Assembly: GCA_017792445.1 (NCBI GenBank)
Contig: CP051232.1
Location: 4,190,001-4,254,000 of the forward strand
From: Maritimibacter sp.
Lineage (GTDB): Bacteria; Pseudomonadota; Alphaproteobacteria; Rhodobacterales; Rhodobacteraceae
Direction of reading: 5' to 3'
DNA length: 64,000 nt
Every line of letters begins with the position of its first letter. The first letter of the stretch is position 1. This document shows, one piece after another, positions 48,205-57,902 of this stretch. The notes under the pieces are model-generated. The model searched no databases. It was not told the DNA's origin and worked only from the letters and a program-made list of their open reading frames with translations. The translations under genes were made by a program, and so were the position numbers.

Positions 48205-49629
48205 TCAGTGGGCGATCATCACGTGGCGGGCGACGGTGTAGTCCTCCAGCGCGTACATCGACATATCCTTGCCGTAACCGGATTGCTTCAGGCCGCCGTG
48301 GGGCATCTCGTTGACCAGCATGAAATGGGTGTTCACCCATGTGCAGCCGTATTGCAGCCGGGCCGAGATATCGAGCGCGCGGCCGATGTCTCCGGTCCAG
48401 ACCGACGAGGCAAGACCGTACTGGCTGTCGTTGGCCCAGGCCACGGCGGTGTCGGCATCGTCGAACCGGGTGACCGAGACGACCGGGCCGAACACCTCGC
48501 GCTGGACGATCTCGTCCTGCTGCAAAGCCCCCGCGACCACCGTGGGGCGGTAGTAGAACCCGTTCCCCTCGTGCAGGTCGCCGCCGGTGGTGATCTCGAT
48601 GTGCTTTAGCTCGGACGCGCGCTGCACGAAGCTGGCCACGCGGTCGCGCTGGCGCTGCGAGATAAGCGGCGGGATCTCGTTCAGGGTATCGTCCGCGTTG
48701 TCGTAGACGATGGAGGACACGGCGCCGGTGAGGTCGGCCACGAGGTTGTCGTAGATTTTCGGTCCGGCATAGATCCGGCAGGCGGCGGTGCAGTCCTGCC
48801 CGGCGTTGTAATAGCCGAAGGCCCGCAGCCCCTCGACCACGCGGCCAAGGTCGGCGTCGTCCATCACGATCACCGGGGCCTTGCCGCCCAGTTCCAGATG
48901 CGTCCGCTTCACCGACTTCGACGCCGCCTGCAGCACCTTCTTGCCGGTGGCCACATCGCCGGTGATCGACACCATATCGACCTCGGGGTGGTTGATCAGC
49001 GCGTTGCCCACGCTTGCGCCCTGCCCCACAATCACGTTCACCACGCCCTCGGGGAAGATGCCAGCGATGATCTCGGCCATCAGCAGCGCGGTCAGCGGCG
49101 TCTGTTCTGACGGCTTCATGACGACCGTGTTGCCGCCCGCCAGCGCCGGCGCCAGCTTCCACGCCATCATCATCATCGGATAGTTCCACGGCGCGATCGA
49201 GGCGACGACGCCGATCGGATCGCGCCGGATCATCGAGGTGTGCCCCTCCATGTACTCGCCCGCCACCGGGCCGTGCATGTTGCGCACCGCGCCCGCGAAG
49301 AAGCGGAAGCAGTCGGCGATGGCCGGGACTTCCTCGTTGCGCACCTCGTTGATGGGCTTGCCGCAGTTCAGCGCCTCGAGCTTCGCAAAGTCCTCGAGCC
49401 GCGCTTCGACCGCGTCGGCCAGCGCCAAAAGCAGGCCCGAGCGGTGGCCCGGCGTCGTGCGCGCCCAAGCCGGAAAGGCCGCGCGGGCGGCAGCGACGGC
49501 GCGGTTCACCTGATCCAGATCGGCCTCGGGCATCTTCACGATGACCTCGCCGGTGCGCGGGTTCAGGACCTGTTCCTCGGTCTCGGTGCCCGCTTCCTGG
49601 GCGCCTCCGATCAGCATCTTGGTCTGCAT
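48205..49629 (-). CDS. patD: gamma-aminobutyraldehyde dehydrogenase PatD
   Basis: A 474-residue NAD-dependent aldehyde dehydrogenase that oxidises 4-aminobutanal to GABA in putrescine breakdown. It follows E. coli PatD (YdcW) closely: [19 protein letters not shown] (near 125), [15 protein letters not shown] (Glu near 248), [16 protein letters not shown] (Cys near 281), [16 protein letters not shown] and the C-terminal [16 protein letters not shown]. It is preceded by a four-gene polyamine-type importer, the same layout as ydcSTUV-patD of E. coli. The GABA produced could be handled by the aminotransferase and dehydrogenase at 20-23 kb. Confidence 0.93.
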   Translation of the reverse strand: MQTKMLIGGAQEAGTETEEQVLNPRTGEVIVKMPEADLDQVNRAVAAARAAFPAWARTTPGHRSGLLLALADAVEARLEDFAKLEALNCGKPINEVRNEEVPAIADCFRFFAGAVRNMHGPVAGEYMEGHTSMIRRDPIGVVASIAPWNYPMMMMAWKLAPALAGGNTVVMKPSEQTPLTALLMAEIIAGIFPEGVVNVIVGQGASVGNALINHPEVDMVSITGDVATGKKVLQAASKSVKRTHLELGGKAPVIVMDDADLGRVVEGLRAFGYYNAGQDCTAACRIYAGPKIYDNLVADLTGAVSSIVYDNADDTLNEIPPLISQRQRDRVASFVQRASELKHIEITTGGDLHEGNGFYYRPTVVAGALQQDEIVQREVFGPVVSVTRFDDADTAVAWANDSQYGLASSVWTGDIGRALDISARLQYGCTWVNTHFMLVNEMPHGGLKQSGYGKDMSMYALEDYTVARHVMIAH

Positions 49630-49641
49630 GGATTTCCTCCG

Positions 49642-50448
49642 TTACTTGCCCTGTCCGGCGACGGCTTCCGTCCCGCGGGTGAGATAATAGGCGCCCAGAA
49701 TGGGCAGCATGGTGACCAGCACGACGACCATGGCGACCACGTTGGTCACCGGGCGCTCGCGCGGGCGCACCAGTTCCTCGAGCATCCAGATCGGCAGCGT
49801 CTGCTGCTGACCCGCTGTGAAGGTGGTGACAATCACCTCGTCGAAGCTAAGCGCGAAGGCCAGCATCCCGCCGACCACCAGCGCGGTGGCGATATTGGGC
49901 AGGATCACGTGGCGCAGCGTCTGGAACATGTTGGCGCCAAGGTCCATCGACGCCTCGATCAGGCTGCCGCTGGTGCGGCGGAACCGGGCGACGGCGTTGT
50001 TGTAGACGATGACGACGCAGAAGGTCGCGTGGCCCAGCACGATGGTCCACGTGCTGAACGGAATATCCGCGATGGAAAAGGCCGAGCGCAGCGCGATCCC
50101 GGTGACGACGCCCGGCAGAGCGATGGGAAGGATCACCAGCAGCGAGATCGTCTCGCGCCCGAAGAACCGGGTGCGGCTGACGGCGGCGGCGCAGAGCGAG
50201 CCAAGGATCAGCGCGATGACGGTCGAGATCGACGCGACCTTCACCGACAGCCCCAGCGCCTCCCATACGTCGGGGCGGTTCCACGTCACGGCGAACCATT
50301 TCAGCGTCAGGCCGGGGGGCGGCCACTGAAAGGATTTCTCTTCGGTCGTGAAGGCATAGACGAAGATCAGCAGGATCGGCAGATGCAGGAACAGCAGTCC
50401 CGCGGCGGCGGCGATCTTCAGGCCCAGAGAAGCGCGGTCAGAGTGCAT
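49642..50448 (-). CDS. polyamine-type ABC permease (YdcV/PotC)
   Basis: A 268-residue inner-membrane permease with six helices. Diagnostic are [27 protein letters not shown]'s span at residues 24-49, [17 protein letters not shown] (near 95) and the EAA-type loop [23 protein letters not shown] (near 160). [17 protein letters not shown] is the usual PotC segment. It overlaps the upstream permease gene by 11 bases. Confidence 0.9.
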   Translation of the reverse strand: MHSDRASLGLKIAAAAGLLFLHLPILLIFVYAFTTEEKSFQWPPPGLTLKWFAVTWNRPDVWEALGLSVKVASISTVIALILGSLCAAAVSRTRFFGRETISLLVILPIALPGVVTGIALRSAFSIADIPFSTWTIVLGHATFCVVIVYNNAVARFRRTSGSLIEASMDLGANMFQTLRHVILPNIATALVVGGMLAFALSFDEVIVTTFTAGQQQTLPIWMLEELVRPRERPVTNVVAMVVVLVTMLPILGAYYLTRGTEAVAGQGK

Positions 50449-51382
50449 CGAACGCCCCCATCCGCTTGGCGATGTACAGGTACACGCCCATGATCACGAT
50501 GGGCACCACGGCGAAGGCGGCGGCCAGAGGAATGTTCCCGGCGATCCCCTGATGCTGGTACACCGCCTGCCCGATGAACAGACGCGAGGTGCCGATGATC
50601 TGCGGGATGATGTAATCGCCAAGGGTCAGCGAGAAGGTAAAGATCGACCCGGCCACGATCCCCGGCAGCGCCAGCGGGAACAGCACGTGGCGAAAGGTCT
50701 GGCCCGGCCGCGCGCCAAGGTCGCCCGACGCCTCCAGCATCGACACCGGCACCCGCTCCAGCGCGGCCTGGATCGGCAGGATCATGAACGGCATCCAGAC
50801 GTAGACGAACACGATGAACGTCCCCGTGGTGCTGACCGACAGCGAGTTACCGCCCACCACCGGCAGCGCCAGGTAGGCGTCCAGCAGCCAGTTCAGGTGC
50901 AGCCCTTCCAGCGCCCAGGTCAGGATGCCTTCCTTCGCGAGGATCAGCTTCCACGCGTAGATTTTCACAAGATAGCTGGACCACAGCGGCATCATGATCC
51001 CGAGGTAGAACACCGCCCGCCATCGGCCCTTGGCGAAGCGGGCCGCGTAACAGGCGATGGGGAAGGCGATCACCGCCGAGGCCAGCGTGGTGCAGGCCGC
51101 CATCGTGACGGTGCGCACGATGATGTCGAAGTTCGCGGGGGTGAAGAGTTCGGCATAGGTGCGCAGCGTGAACTCGTAGTTGATCAGCCCGCTGAAGTGG
51201 TCGATCGAGAAGAAGCTTTGCAGCAGCAGCGCGAACAGCGAGCCAAGGTAGATGATCCCCAGCCACAGCACGGGCGGCAGCAACAGCAGCACCAGCAGCA
51301 GCTTCGGACGCCGCCACAGCGTGTCCGACAGCCGCGTCGAGACGCCGTCGCGGGCCGTCAGGGTATCGGTCGCCGCGCTCAC
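50438..51382 (-). CDS. polyamine-type ABC permease (YdcU/PotB)
   Basis: A 314-residue permease, partner of the PotC-type subunit. It has a hydrophilic N-terminus of about 30 residues, a first helix [22 protein letters not shown], and the PotB-like EAA loop [23 protein letters not shown] (near 220). [18 protein letters not shown] follows. The start is GTG at 51382, embedded in the ATPase gene stop (GTGA). Confidence 0.9.
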   Translation of the reverse strand: MSAATDTLTARDGVSTRLSDTLWRRPKLLLVLLLLPPVLWLGIIYLGSLFALLLQSFFSIDHFSGLINYEFTLRTYAELFTPANFDIIVRTVTMAACTTLASAVIAFPIACYAARFAKGRWRAVFYLGIMMPLWSSYLVKIYAWKLILAKEGILTWALEGLHLNWLLDAYLALPVVGGNSLSVSTTGTFIVFVYVWMPFMILPIQAALERVPVSMLEASGDLGARPGQTFRHVLFPLALPGIVAGSIFTFSLTLGDYIIPQIIGTSRLFIGQAVYQHQGIAGNIPLAAAFAVVPIVIMGVYLYIAKRMGAFDAL

Positions 51383-52365
51383 GCCCCACCCCGCATCAGG
51401 TGCAGATCGCCCTCGGCCCATGCCAGCGCGACCGTCTCGCCCACTGTAGGACGGGCCGCGTCCTGCGGCAGAAGCGCCGTCATCCTCGTGCCCTCGACAT
51501 CCAGCGTGACGCGGGTGCTGAGGCCCAGAAAGCTGAGCCCGGTGACCACGGCCTTCAGCGGCCCCTCACCGGCCAGCCGCACCCTTTCGGGGCGGATCGC
51601 GGCAGGGCTCTCGGTGCCGGTCAGCCGCGCCACCAGCGGCGCGGGCAGGACATTGGACGAGCCCACGAAATCGGCCACGAAGGGCACTTCGGGGCGGAAA
51701 TAGATATCCTCGGGCGCGCCCACCTGAATGATCCGGCCCTCGTTGAACACGGCGACGCGGTCGGCCATCGACAGCGCCTCGCCCTGATCGTGGGTGACGA
51801 AAACGAACGTGATGCCAAGCTGGCGCTGAAGGCCCTTCAGTTCCTCCTGCATCTGTTCGCGCAGTTTCAGGTCCAGCGCGCCCAGCGGTTCGTCCAGCAA
51901 CAGCACGCGCGGCTTGTTCACCAGCGCCCGCGCCAGCGCCACCCGCTGCCGCTGGCCGCCCGACAGCTCGGACGGCTTGCGCGTGCCGTAGCCGCCCAGC
52001 CGCACCATCTCCAGCGCCTGTTCCGCCGCCGCATGACGCGCCTTGCGCCCCTGCCCGGCGATCATCAGCCCGTAGGCCACGTTGTCGATGACGTTCAGGT
52101 GCGGGAACAGCGCATAGTCCTGAAATACCGTGTTCACGTGCCGCTTGTACGGCGGCAGATCGGCGACCTGCTCTCCGAAGATAGAGATGCGGCCCGAGGT
52201 CGGACGCTCGAACCCGGCGATCAGGCGCAGGCAGGTGGTCTTGCCCGATCCCGACGGCCCCAACATGGCGAAGAACTCGCCTTCGGGGATATCTAGGCTG
52301 ACGCCATCCACCGCCTTCACCTCGCCGAAGTGGCGGGAGACGTGGTCGAAGCTCACGGCTGACAT
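51379..52365 (-). CDS. polyamine-type ABC ATPase (YdcT/PotA)
   Basis: A 328-residue ATPase. Walker A is GPSGSGKTT (near 38), signature [15 protein letters not shown] (near 135), Walker B LLLDEPLGALDLKLRE, H-loop FVTHDQGEAL. A short C-terminal TOBE domain follows (IRPERVRLAGEGP and further). The chosen ATG at 52365 begins at MSAVSFDHVSRHF, the normal N-terminus. It is 66 bases after the binding-protein gene, with a hairpin between. Confidence 0.92.
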   Translation of the reverse strand: MSAVSFDHVSRHFGEVKAVDGVSLDIPEGEFFAMLGPSGSGKTTCLRLIAGFERPTSGRISIFGEQVADLPPYKRHVNTVFQDYALFPHLNVIDNVAYGLMIAGQGRKARHAAAEQALEMVRLGGYGTRKPSELSGGQRQRVALARALVNKPRVLLLDEPLGALDLKLREQMQEELKGLQRQLGITFVFVTHDQGEALSMADRVAVFNEGRIIQVGAPEDIYFRPEVPFVADFVGSSNVLPAPLVARLTGTESPAAIRPERVRLAGEGPLKAVVTGLSFLGLSTRVTLDVEGTRMTALLPQDAARPTVGETVALAWAEGDLHLMRGGA

Positions 52366-52384
52366 GAAAGTATTCCGGTCCTTG

Positions 52385-52416
52385 CCCGTGCCGCCACGCA
52401 ATGCGGACGGCACGGG
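52385..52416 (-). terminator. intercistronic hairpin between the polyamine binding-protein and ATPase genes
   Basis: CCCGTGCCG (52385-52393) and CGGCACGGG (52408-52416) form a perfect 9-bp stem around a 14-base loop that can itself fold. It sits 15 bases after the binding-protein stop on the minus strand. There is no U-tract; partial termination or 3'-end protection is likely. Confidence 0.6.
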
Positions 52417-52431
52417 GGAGAGGTCAGGCGA

Positions 52432-53589
52432 TCAGCGTCCGCCGATCACACCGATATAGTCGGACACCCAGCGATAGTAGGGCACGCATTCGTCCTGGCT
52501 TTCGCAGTTGGTCACCGGGGTCTTCCAGAACTTGATCTTCTCGAACTGGTCCAGACCGTTGGCGTCGCAGCCTTCCTGCGTCTGCATCCCGCGCCCGTCC
52601 GAACAGGCCGCCGGCACCGAGGGCACCGCGCCGAACCAGACCGACAGGTCGGATTGAAGGTTCGAGGCAAGCTGGTGCTCGAACCACATATAGGCGCAGT
52701 TCGGGTGCTCCGAGTCGACGTGGAGCATGGTGGTGTCGGCCCAGCCCGTCGCGCCTTCCTGCGGGATGACCGATGCGACCGGCACGCCGTCCGCCTGCAA
52801 CAGGTTCACCTGGAACGGCCACGAGCCCGAGGCGGCCATGCCTTCGTTCTTGAAGTCGTCGATCTGGATGAAGGCGTCGTGCCAGTAACGGCTGACAAGC
52901 CCGCGCTGAACGCGCAGCAGGTCGAGCGCGGCGTTGTACTGGTCCTGCGTCAGTTCATAGGGGTCGGTGATGCCCAGATCCGGCTGGTGGTACATCAGGT
53001 ACATGGCCGCGTCCGCGATGTGGATCGGGCCGTCATAGGCCTGCACCCGGCCCGAGTTGCTTTCGCCGTCGCCCAGCGTCGTTTCCTCGAAGACCACGTT
53101 CCACGAGGTCGGCGCTTCTGCGAAGACCTCGGTGTTGTACATCAGCACGTTCGGGCCCCACATGTAGGGCACGCCGTAGTGGGTGCCGTCCACCGTGTGC
53201 CACGGCGCTTCCTTCAGGCGGTCGTCCACCGTGCTCCACGACGGCACGAGGTCGATGTTGATCGGCTGCACCCGGTTGCCCGCGATCATCCGCAGCGAGG
53301 CGTCGCCCGACGCGGTGACAAGGTCGAAGCCGCCCTCGTTCATCAGCGCGACCATCTCGTCCGAGGTGTTGGCGGTCTTGACCGAGACCATACAGCCCGT
53401 CGCTTCCTCGAAGCCGGTCACCCAGTCGAAGTTGGGGTCGGTCTCGCCGCGCTCGACATAGCCGGCCCATGCGACGATCGACAGCGCGCCCTCGCCCTCG
53501 CCGATCTCGGTCATCTGCGCCAGCGACGTGGTGGCGACCGAACCGGCGGCGATCGAGGTCACGACGGCGGTGATGAAATTGGTCTTCAT
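52432..53589 (-). CDS. polyamine-type ABC substrate-binding protein (YdcS/PotD)
   Basis: A 385-residue periplasmic binding protein. Signal peptide 1-24 (MKTNFITAVVTSIAAGSVATTSLA) is followed by LSIVAWAGYVERGETDPNFDW, the YdcS/PotD-like first strand. VKTANTSDEMVALM, YGVPYMWGPNVLMYNT (near 135) and a disulfide-capable C-terminal region with several cysteines (PAACSDGRGMQTQEGCD, TNCESQDEC) are also seen. An AGGGAGA site precedes the ATG. It heads the importer-patD operon. Putrescine or spermidine is the likely ligand. Confidence 0.9.
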   Translation of the reverse strand: MKTNFITAVVTSIAAGSVATTSLAQMTEIGEGEGALSIVAWAGYVERGETDPNFDWVTGFEEATGCMVSVKTANTSDEMVALMNEGGFDLVTASGDASLRMIAGNRVQPINIDLVPSWSTVDDRLKEAPWHTVDGTHYGVPYMWGPNVLMYNTEVFAEAPTSWNVVFEETTLGDGESNSGRVQAYDGPIHIADAAMYLMYHQPDLGITDPYELTQDQYNAALDLLRVQRGLVSRYWHDAFIQIDDFKNEGMAASGSWPFQVNLLQADGVPVASVIPQEGATGWADTTMLHVDSEHPNCAYMWFEHQLASNLQSDLSVWFGAVPSVPAACSDGRGMQTQEGCDANGLDQFEKIKFWKTPVTNCESQDECVPYYRWVSDYIGVIGGR

Positions 53590-53760
53590 TGCGATCTCCC
53601 TGCGGGGTGGCCGCACCGGACCGGCGTCCGCGCAGGATCGCGCGGCCGGGTGGTATCGGCAGCCCAAGATACGTTTATGATCCACGACGCCGCTGCGCCG
53701 GGTGCGATCCGGGGGTCAGGAAACCGCCAAGGCGGCCCGGGCCCCATCCGCCGCAGGGAA

Positions 53761-53789
53761 ACTATGCGAGCCGCATTCTGCATTCGCAA
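53761..53789 (-). promoter_or_regulatory. candidate promoter of the polyamine importer operon
   Basis: On the minus strand TTGCGA (53784-53789) and CATAGT (53761-53766) are 17 bases apart, each matching four of six consensus positions. The predicted leader would be about 165 bases to the binding-protein ATG. This is a weak call. Confidence 0.25.
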
Positions 53790-53838
53790 ATTCAATATTC
53801 AGAAACGTGCGTTCGGAAATTCCGATAGCTCGGGCATG

Positions 53839-54753
53839 TCAAAGCCGCAGGTGCTTGCCTTCCTGCCCCATCCGCGCAAGCGAGATGAAATCCCGCACCG
53901 CAGGCGACAACGGCAGGCCCCGCCGCCACACCACCCCGACCTGCACGATGGGCAGCGCGCCCGACACGTCGCGGCTTTCGATCCGGTCCCCATCCAGCGA
54001 CCATGGCCGATAGACAAGGTCCGGCAACAACGCCACGCCCGCGCCGGTGGCGACAAGACTGCGCACCGCCTCGACGCTGCGGGTGCGGAAGGCGATCTGC
54101 GGGCGTTGGCCGAAGGCCGACAACAGCTTGACCGCCTCTTCCTCCATCTCGTCGACGTTCAGCATGATCAGCGGCTCGCGCGCCACGTCGTCCAGCCCGA
54201 TGCTTTCCCGCCCCGCCAGCTTGTGTTCCAGCGGCAGCCACAGGCGGAAGGCGGACACGTCGAGGATCTCGGACTGCAACGCCATCCGGTCGCGCAGGTT
54301 CGAGATCACCATGACCGCCACGTCCAGTTCACCACCGACCAGCAGGTGTTCCAGGTATTCGCCGCTGTCCTCCAGCGCCGAGACGTTCACCGAGGGGTTC
54401 ATCCGCCGGTATCGCGCCAGCAGGTCCGACATCACGTAGCCCGCCATCAGCGAGGTGACCCCGATGTTCAACCGCCCCGAGGTCGTCCCCGGCGCCCGCT
54501 TGAACGCCCGGCGCGCGCCCGACACGTCCGACAGGATCTTGGTCGCGTGGCGCAGGAACTGGTGGCCGCTGTGGGTGATGTTAAGCCCGCGCGCGTGACG
54601 CTCGAACAGCGGCACGCCCAGATCGGCCTCGAGGTTCTTCAGCGCCTCGGTCACCGCCGACTGCGAGATCGACAACGACTGCGCCGCCCCGATGACGGAC
54701 CCCGCGTTGGCGACCGCCACGAAATAGCGCAACTGCTTCAGCGTGAAGGACAT
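53839..54753 (-). CDS. LysR family transcriptional regulator
   Basis: A 304-residue LysR regulator. The N-terminal winged helix-turn-helix is complete (LKQLRYFVAVANAGSVIGAA, then QSLSISQSAVTEALKNLEADLG, residues 5-46). LFERHARGLNITHSGHQFLRHA follows, and the two-lobed effector domain occupies residues 90-300. It is divergent from the creatininase-family gene with 145 bases between. This is the classical LysR arrangement, so it most likely controls the amide/hydantoin-type cluster to its right. An AGGAG site precedes the ATG. Confidence 0.92.
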   Translation of the reverse strand: MSFTLKQLRYFVAVANAGSVIGAAQSLSISQSAVTEALKNLEADLGVPLFERHARGLNITHSGHQFLRHATKILSDVSGARRAFKRAPGTTSGRLNIGVTSLMAGYVMSDLLARYRRMNPSVNVSALEDSGEYLEHLLVGGELDVAVMVISNLRDRMALQSEILDVSAFRLWLPLEHKLAGRESIGLDDVAREPLIMLNVDEMEEEAVKLLSAFGQRPQIAFRTRSVEAVRSLVATGAGVALLPDLVYRPWSLDGDRIESRDVSGALPIVQVGVVWRRGLPLSPAVRDFISLARMGQEGKHLRL

Positions 54754-54833
54754 ATCAAGGGGCTCCTGCCGGGATCGTGCCCGCAGATTAAGCGCAGGCG
54801 CACCGCGCTCACAAGCGGGCGCGCAGGCAAGTA

Positions 54834-54864
54834 TTGACACCCGCGGGCGGGACTGCGAACCAAT
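54834..54864 (+). promoter_or_regulatory. candidate promoter of the creatininase-family operon
   Basis: A perfect TTGACA lies at 54834-54839. The best -10 candidate is ACCAAT (54859-54864) with a long 19-base spacer, typical of activator-dependent promoters. It lies between the divergent LysR gene and the operon, and gives a leader of about 30 bases if translation starts at 54899. Confidence 0.35.
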
Positions 54865-54898
54865 AGGCGCACAAATGTTCGGATATGGAACTTTTTTC

Positions 54899-55678
54899 AT
54901 GCTTTGGCAGGAGTTGAAACACCGGGATTTCGCGGATGGCGCGCTGGCCGACGCGGTGGCGCTGGTTCCCTGCGGCGCGACCGAGCAGCATGGCCCCCAC
55001 CTGCCGCTGGGCACCGACACCTTCCTGTCCGAAGGCGTAGCCAAAAAGGTCGTGGCGCAGGTGACATCCGCGAGGGTGGTGCAGTTCCCGACCCTCGACC
55101 TCACCGCCTCGCGCGAGCACCACGATTTTGCCGGATCGGTTTGGATCGAGCCCGAAGAGCTGGTGGTGCAGCTCATGGCCATCGGCCGCGCGGTGGCGCA
55201 GGCCGGGATGCGGCGGATCGTGTTCATCAACGGCCACGGGGGCAACATCCCCGCGCTGCAGATCGCGTGCCGCCGGTTGCGGATCGACCATGGCCTGTTC
55301 GCGGTCGCCGCCGGCTGGATGACCCCGGGCATGCCGCGCGTTCCGGCAGATCTGAAATATCCCGACGACATCCACGCGGGCTTTATGGAAACCGCCGCGA
55401 TGCTGTATCTTCGTCCCGATCTGGTGGACATGACCGCCGCCGCCGATTTCGTCCCTGCGTCCCGCGCGGTGGCGGAAACGAACACGCATCTGCGGCTGAT
55501 GGGCCCGATCACCACCGGCTGGGCCGCCCGCGACCTGACGCCCGAGGGCGCGGCCGGCAACGCCGCCGCCGCCACCGCCGAGGCGGGCCGCGTGATCGTA
55601 GAAACCTGCGCGACCGCCTTTGCCGAGATGCTGGACGAGATCGCGGCGCACACGCCCGGCTTCCCGGCCACAACCTGA
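54899..55678 (+). CDS. creatininase family amidohydrolase
   Basis: A 259-residue metal-dependent amidohydrolase. Family ligands are visible: VPCGATEQHGPHLPLGTD (about 23-40, Glu/His/Asp), FINGHGGNIPAL (near 115, His) and HAGFMETAAMLYLRPDLVD (near 163, Glu). The family includes creatininase and enzymes opening related cyclic or formyl-amide compounds, so the substrate is open. I chose ATG 54899 (MLWQELKHRDF) with a GGAA site eight bases away. An ATG at 54875 would add eight residues but lies almost at the predicted transcription start. Confidence 0.87.
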   Translation: MLWQELKHRDFADGALADAVALVPCGATEQHGPHLPLGTDTFLSEGVAKKVVAQVTSARVVQFPTLDLTASREHHDFAGSVWIEPEELVVQLMAIGRAVAQAGMRRIVFINGHGGNIPALQIACRRLRIDHGLFAVAAGWMTPGMPRVPADLKYPDDIHAGFMETAAMLYLRPDLVDMTAAADFVPASRAVAETNTHLRLMGPITTGWAARDLTPEGAAGNAAAATAEAGRVIVETCATAFAEMLDEIAAHTPGFPATT

Positions 55679-55686
55679 GACTTGAC

Positions 55687-56178
55687 ATGAATATCGACGC
55701 GCAACCTCTTGATCCCGATACCTTCAAGCCGTTCGGAGAGGTCGTGCAGCCCGGCCTTGGTGCGGTGAAGATGATCCGGGACGGCACCGTGCGCCTAAGC
55801 CGCCCCGAGGCCGCGTTGCCCCACGACGCAGCGGCGGACACGGCGGCGGTCGAGTTCTACGACTGCGCGGCCACCGACATGCCGCTGGTCGCCACCAAGG
55901 TCGAGCATCACCCGCATTCCATGCAACTCTTCGCCCCGATGCAGTCGACGCGCTGGCTGGTGGTCGTCTGGCCCGAGGGGCTGGAATCGACCCCCGCCGC
56001 CTTCGTCGCGCGGCCCGATCAGGCGATCCTGTATCACCCTGGCATCTGGCACCATGGCATCGTCGCGCTGGACCGGCCGGCGCAGTTCATCTCGTGGATG
56101 TGGCGCACCGGCGGGCCGACCGACACTGTCTTCGCCGACCTGCCCGCGCCGGTCTCGATCCGCTGGCCCGCCGCATGA
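55687..56178 (+). CDS. ureidoglycolate lyase (AllA) family protein
   Basis: A 163-residue cupin-fold protein resembling AllA, which splits ureidoglycolate into glyoxylate and urea. Visible are the opening QPLDPDTFKPFGEVVQPG, VEHHPHSMQLFAPM (near 82) and ILYHPGIWHHGIVALD (near 117), which carry the residues expected of the family. It starts eight bases after the creatininase-family stop and its own stop overlaps hyuA (ATGA). No other allantoin genes are in the window, so it may act on a different ureido acid produced by this cluster. Confidence 0.82.
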   Translation: MNIDAQPLDPDTFKPFGEVVQPGLGAVKMIRDGTVRLSRPEAALPHDAAADTAAVEFYDCAATDMPLVATKVEHHPHSMQLFAPMQSTRWLVVVWPEGLESTPAAFVARPDQAILYHPGIWHHGIVALDRPAQFISWMWRTGGPTDTVFADLPAPVSIRWPAA

Positions 56179-57902
56179 CCCGGCTGGCCGTCGATTTCGG
56201 CGCCCGTTTCGCCGACCTGTGCCTGACCGGCTCCGAAGGACGCCGCCTTGCGAAACAGCCCGTGCGGGACGATCCCGTCGCGGCGCTGCTGTCCGGCCTC
56301 GATGCGATGGGCATCCCGCCTGCCGCGCTGACCGAGGTCCGCATAGCAACCACCCGCCCCCTGAACCGCCTGCTGGCGCAGGAACGCGGGCCGGTGGCGC
56401 TGATCTGCACCAAGGGGTTCGGTGACGTGTTGGAACTCGCCCGGCAGGACCGCGTGGACCTCTATGCCCCCGTCGCCCGCTCTGCCGCGCCTCTGTTTCT
56501 GGCCCCGCGCGAGATGATCCATGAGATCGGCGGACGGATCGGCCCGGACGGGGCCGAGACCGCGCCACTGGACCTTGCCGCGCTGGACGGGATCGCTGCG
56601 GATCTGAGGAGCGCCGGTGTTCAGGCGGTGGCGGTGGCCCTGCTCTTCGCCCATGCGAACCCCGCACATGAGCAGGCGGTCGCCGCGCGGCTTGGCGAAC
56701 TGCTTCCCGAAGTCGAGATCATCCTGTCGCACCGGGTCGACCCGGCGCCGCGCGAATACGAGCGGACAGTGGGCACGCTGATCGAGGCGTGGCTGCGCAG
56801 CACGGCGCAGGCCGAACTGGCCGCGCTGGACACGGGCCTGCGCGACGCGGGCTTCACCGGAACGCTTTTCTTCGGAGACGGGCGTGGGGTTGTGCGGGAA
56901 CAGAACGATGCCCTTGGCGACCTAGTGTCAGTCCTTGCCAGCGGCCCAGCCGCCGCTGCACGGGGCGCGCTGGCCCCGTCCGAGGGGGACGCCGTTGTAC
57001 TGGACGTCGGATCGCGCAGCGCGGACCTGATGCTGCTGCAGGACGGCGCCCCGGTGATGGCCGATCCGGGCCAGATCGCGGGGATTCCCCTGCGCCGCGA
57101 CCTTGTGGACATGGCGAGCATTGCGCTTGGCGGCACCTGCCGGGTGACGTTGCTGGACGGACGGCTGGTGCTGGACGCGCCCGATGCGCCAAGCCTCGAT
57201 GACCTGCTGATCGCCGGCGGGCGGCTGCCGGGCCAAACGACGACCCCGGCCAGCCCCGCCCTGCTCAGCGCCGTCGCGGCCCGGCTGGCCGAGGAAGCCA
57301 TCCGTTTCGCTACCCGCCGCAACGTCGACCCGGTGCAGACCGGGCTTGTGGTCTGTGGCGGCACCGGCGGGTTGCTGGCTGCCGACATCGCCCAGGCAAC
57401 GGGCCTGTCCCGCGTCCGCCTGCCCCGGCACCCCGCCGCCGCCGGCGCGACCGGTCTGGCCTGCGCCCCCGACCGGCTGGAAGCGGGCCGCAGCGTGAAC
57501 GGGCCCGTTGACGGTCTCGACGTCGCGGCGCTGTTCGGCGATCTTGCCACGGCGCTGGGGGTGACCCCCGACCTTTACCGCCTGTCCATCGCGCCGCGCC
57601 CCGAGATGCACCCGATGACGCTGGTCCTCGGACAGCCGCCGAAGACCGCGCGGGACATCCTGACGGCATGGCGCGACGCCTATGCCGCGCGGTACGAGAT
57701 CGAACCGCCCGGCCCCGGCTTCATCGGTCGCGTCACCGCGATCCGGGACCAATCGCCCGAAACTGCAACCGCCGACACCACTGACAGCGCCCCGGTGGAC
57801 GGCCCCGCGCTGGTGCAGACCGACGCGGGCGGCATCTGGGTGCCGGAAGGCTGGCGTCTGACCGCCTCCGCCACCGGCTATCTGCTGGAGGACCGCGCAT
57901 GA
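56175..57902 (+). CDS. hyuA: hydantoinase/oxoprolinase subunit A homologue with degenerate ATP motifs
   Basis: A 575-residue HyuA-like protein, shorter than the usual 650-700. The N-terminal phosphate-binding motif, normally DxGGTFTD, reads VDFGARFADL (residues 6-15). The GTTVATN-like segment reads ATTRPLN, and the second ATPase loop, usually DMGGTSTD, reads DVGSRSADL (near 277). The neighbouring TKGFGDVLELARQDRVDLY is well conserved. HyuA/HyuB pairs open cyclic imides or amides such as N-methylhydantoin or oxoproline with ATP. The motif losses suggest weak, altered or no ATP hydrolysis. Coupled to the AllA-like gene and hyuB by ATGA overlaps. Confidence 0.83.
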   Translation: MTRLAVDFGARFADLCLTGSEGRRLAKQPVRDDPVAALLSGLDAMGIPPAALTEVRIATTRPLNRLLAQERGPVALICTKGFGDVLELARQDRVDLYAPVARSAAPLFLAPREMIHEIGGRIGPDGAETAPLDLAALDGIAADLRSAGVQAVAVALLFAHANPAHEQAVAARLGELLPEVEIILSHRVDPAPREYERTVGTLIEAWLRSTAQAELAALDTGLRDAGFTGTLFFGDGRGVVREQNDALGDLVSVLASGPAAAARGALAPSEGDAVVLDVGSRSADLMLLQDGAPVMADPGQIAGIPLRRDLVDMASIALGGTCRVTLLDGRLVLDAPDAPSLDDLLIAGGRLPGQTTTPASPALLSAVAARLAEEAIRFATRRNVDPVQTGLVVCGGTGGLLAADIAQATGLSRVRLPRHPAAAGATGLACAPDRLEAGRSVNGPVDGLDVAALFGDLATALGVTPDLYRLSIAPRPEMHPMTLVLGQPPKTARDILTAWRDAYAARYEIEPPGPGFIGRVTAIRDQSPETATADTTDSAPVDGPALVQTDAGGIWVPEGWRLTASATGYLLEDRA

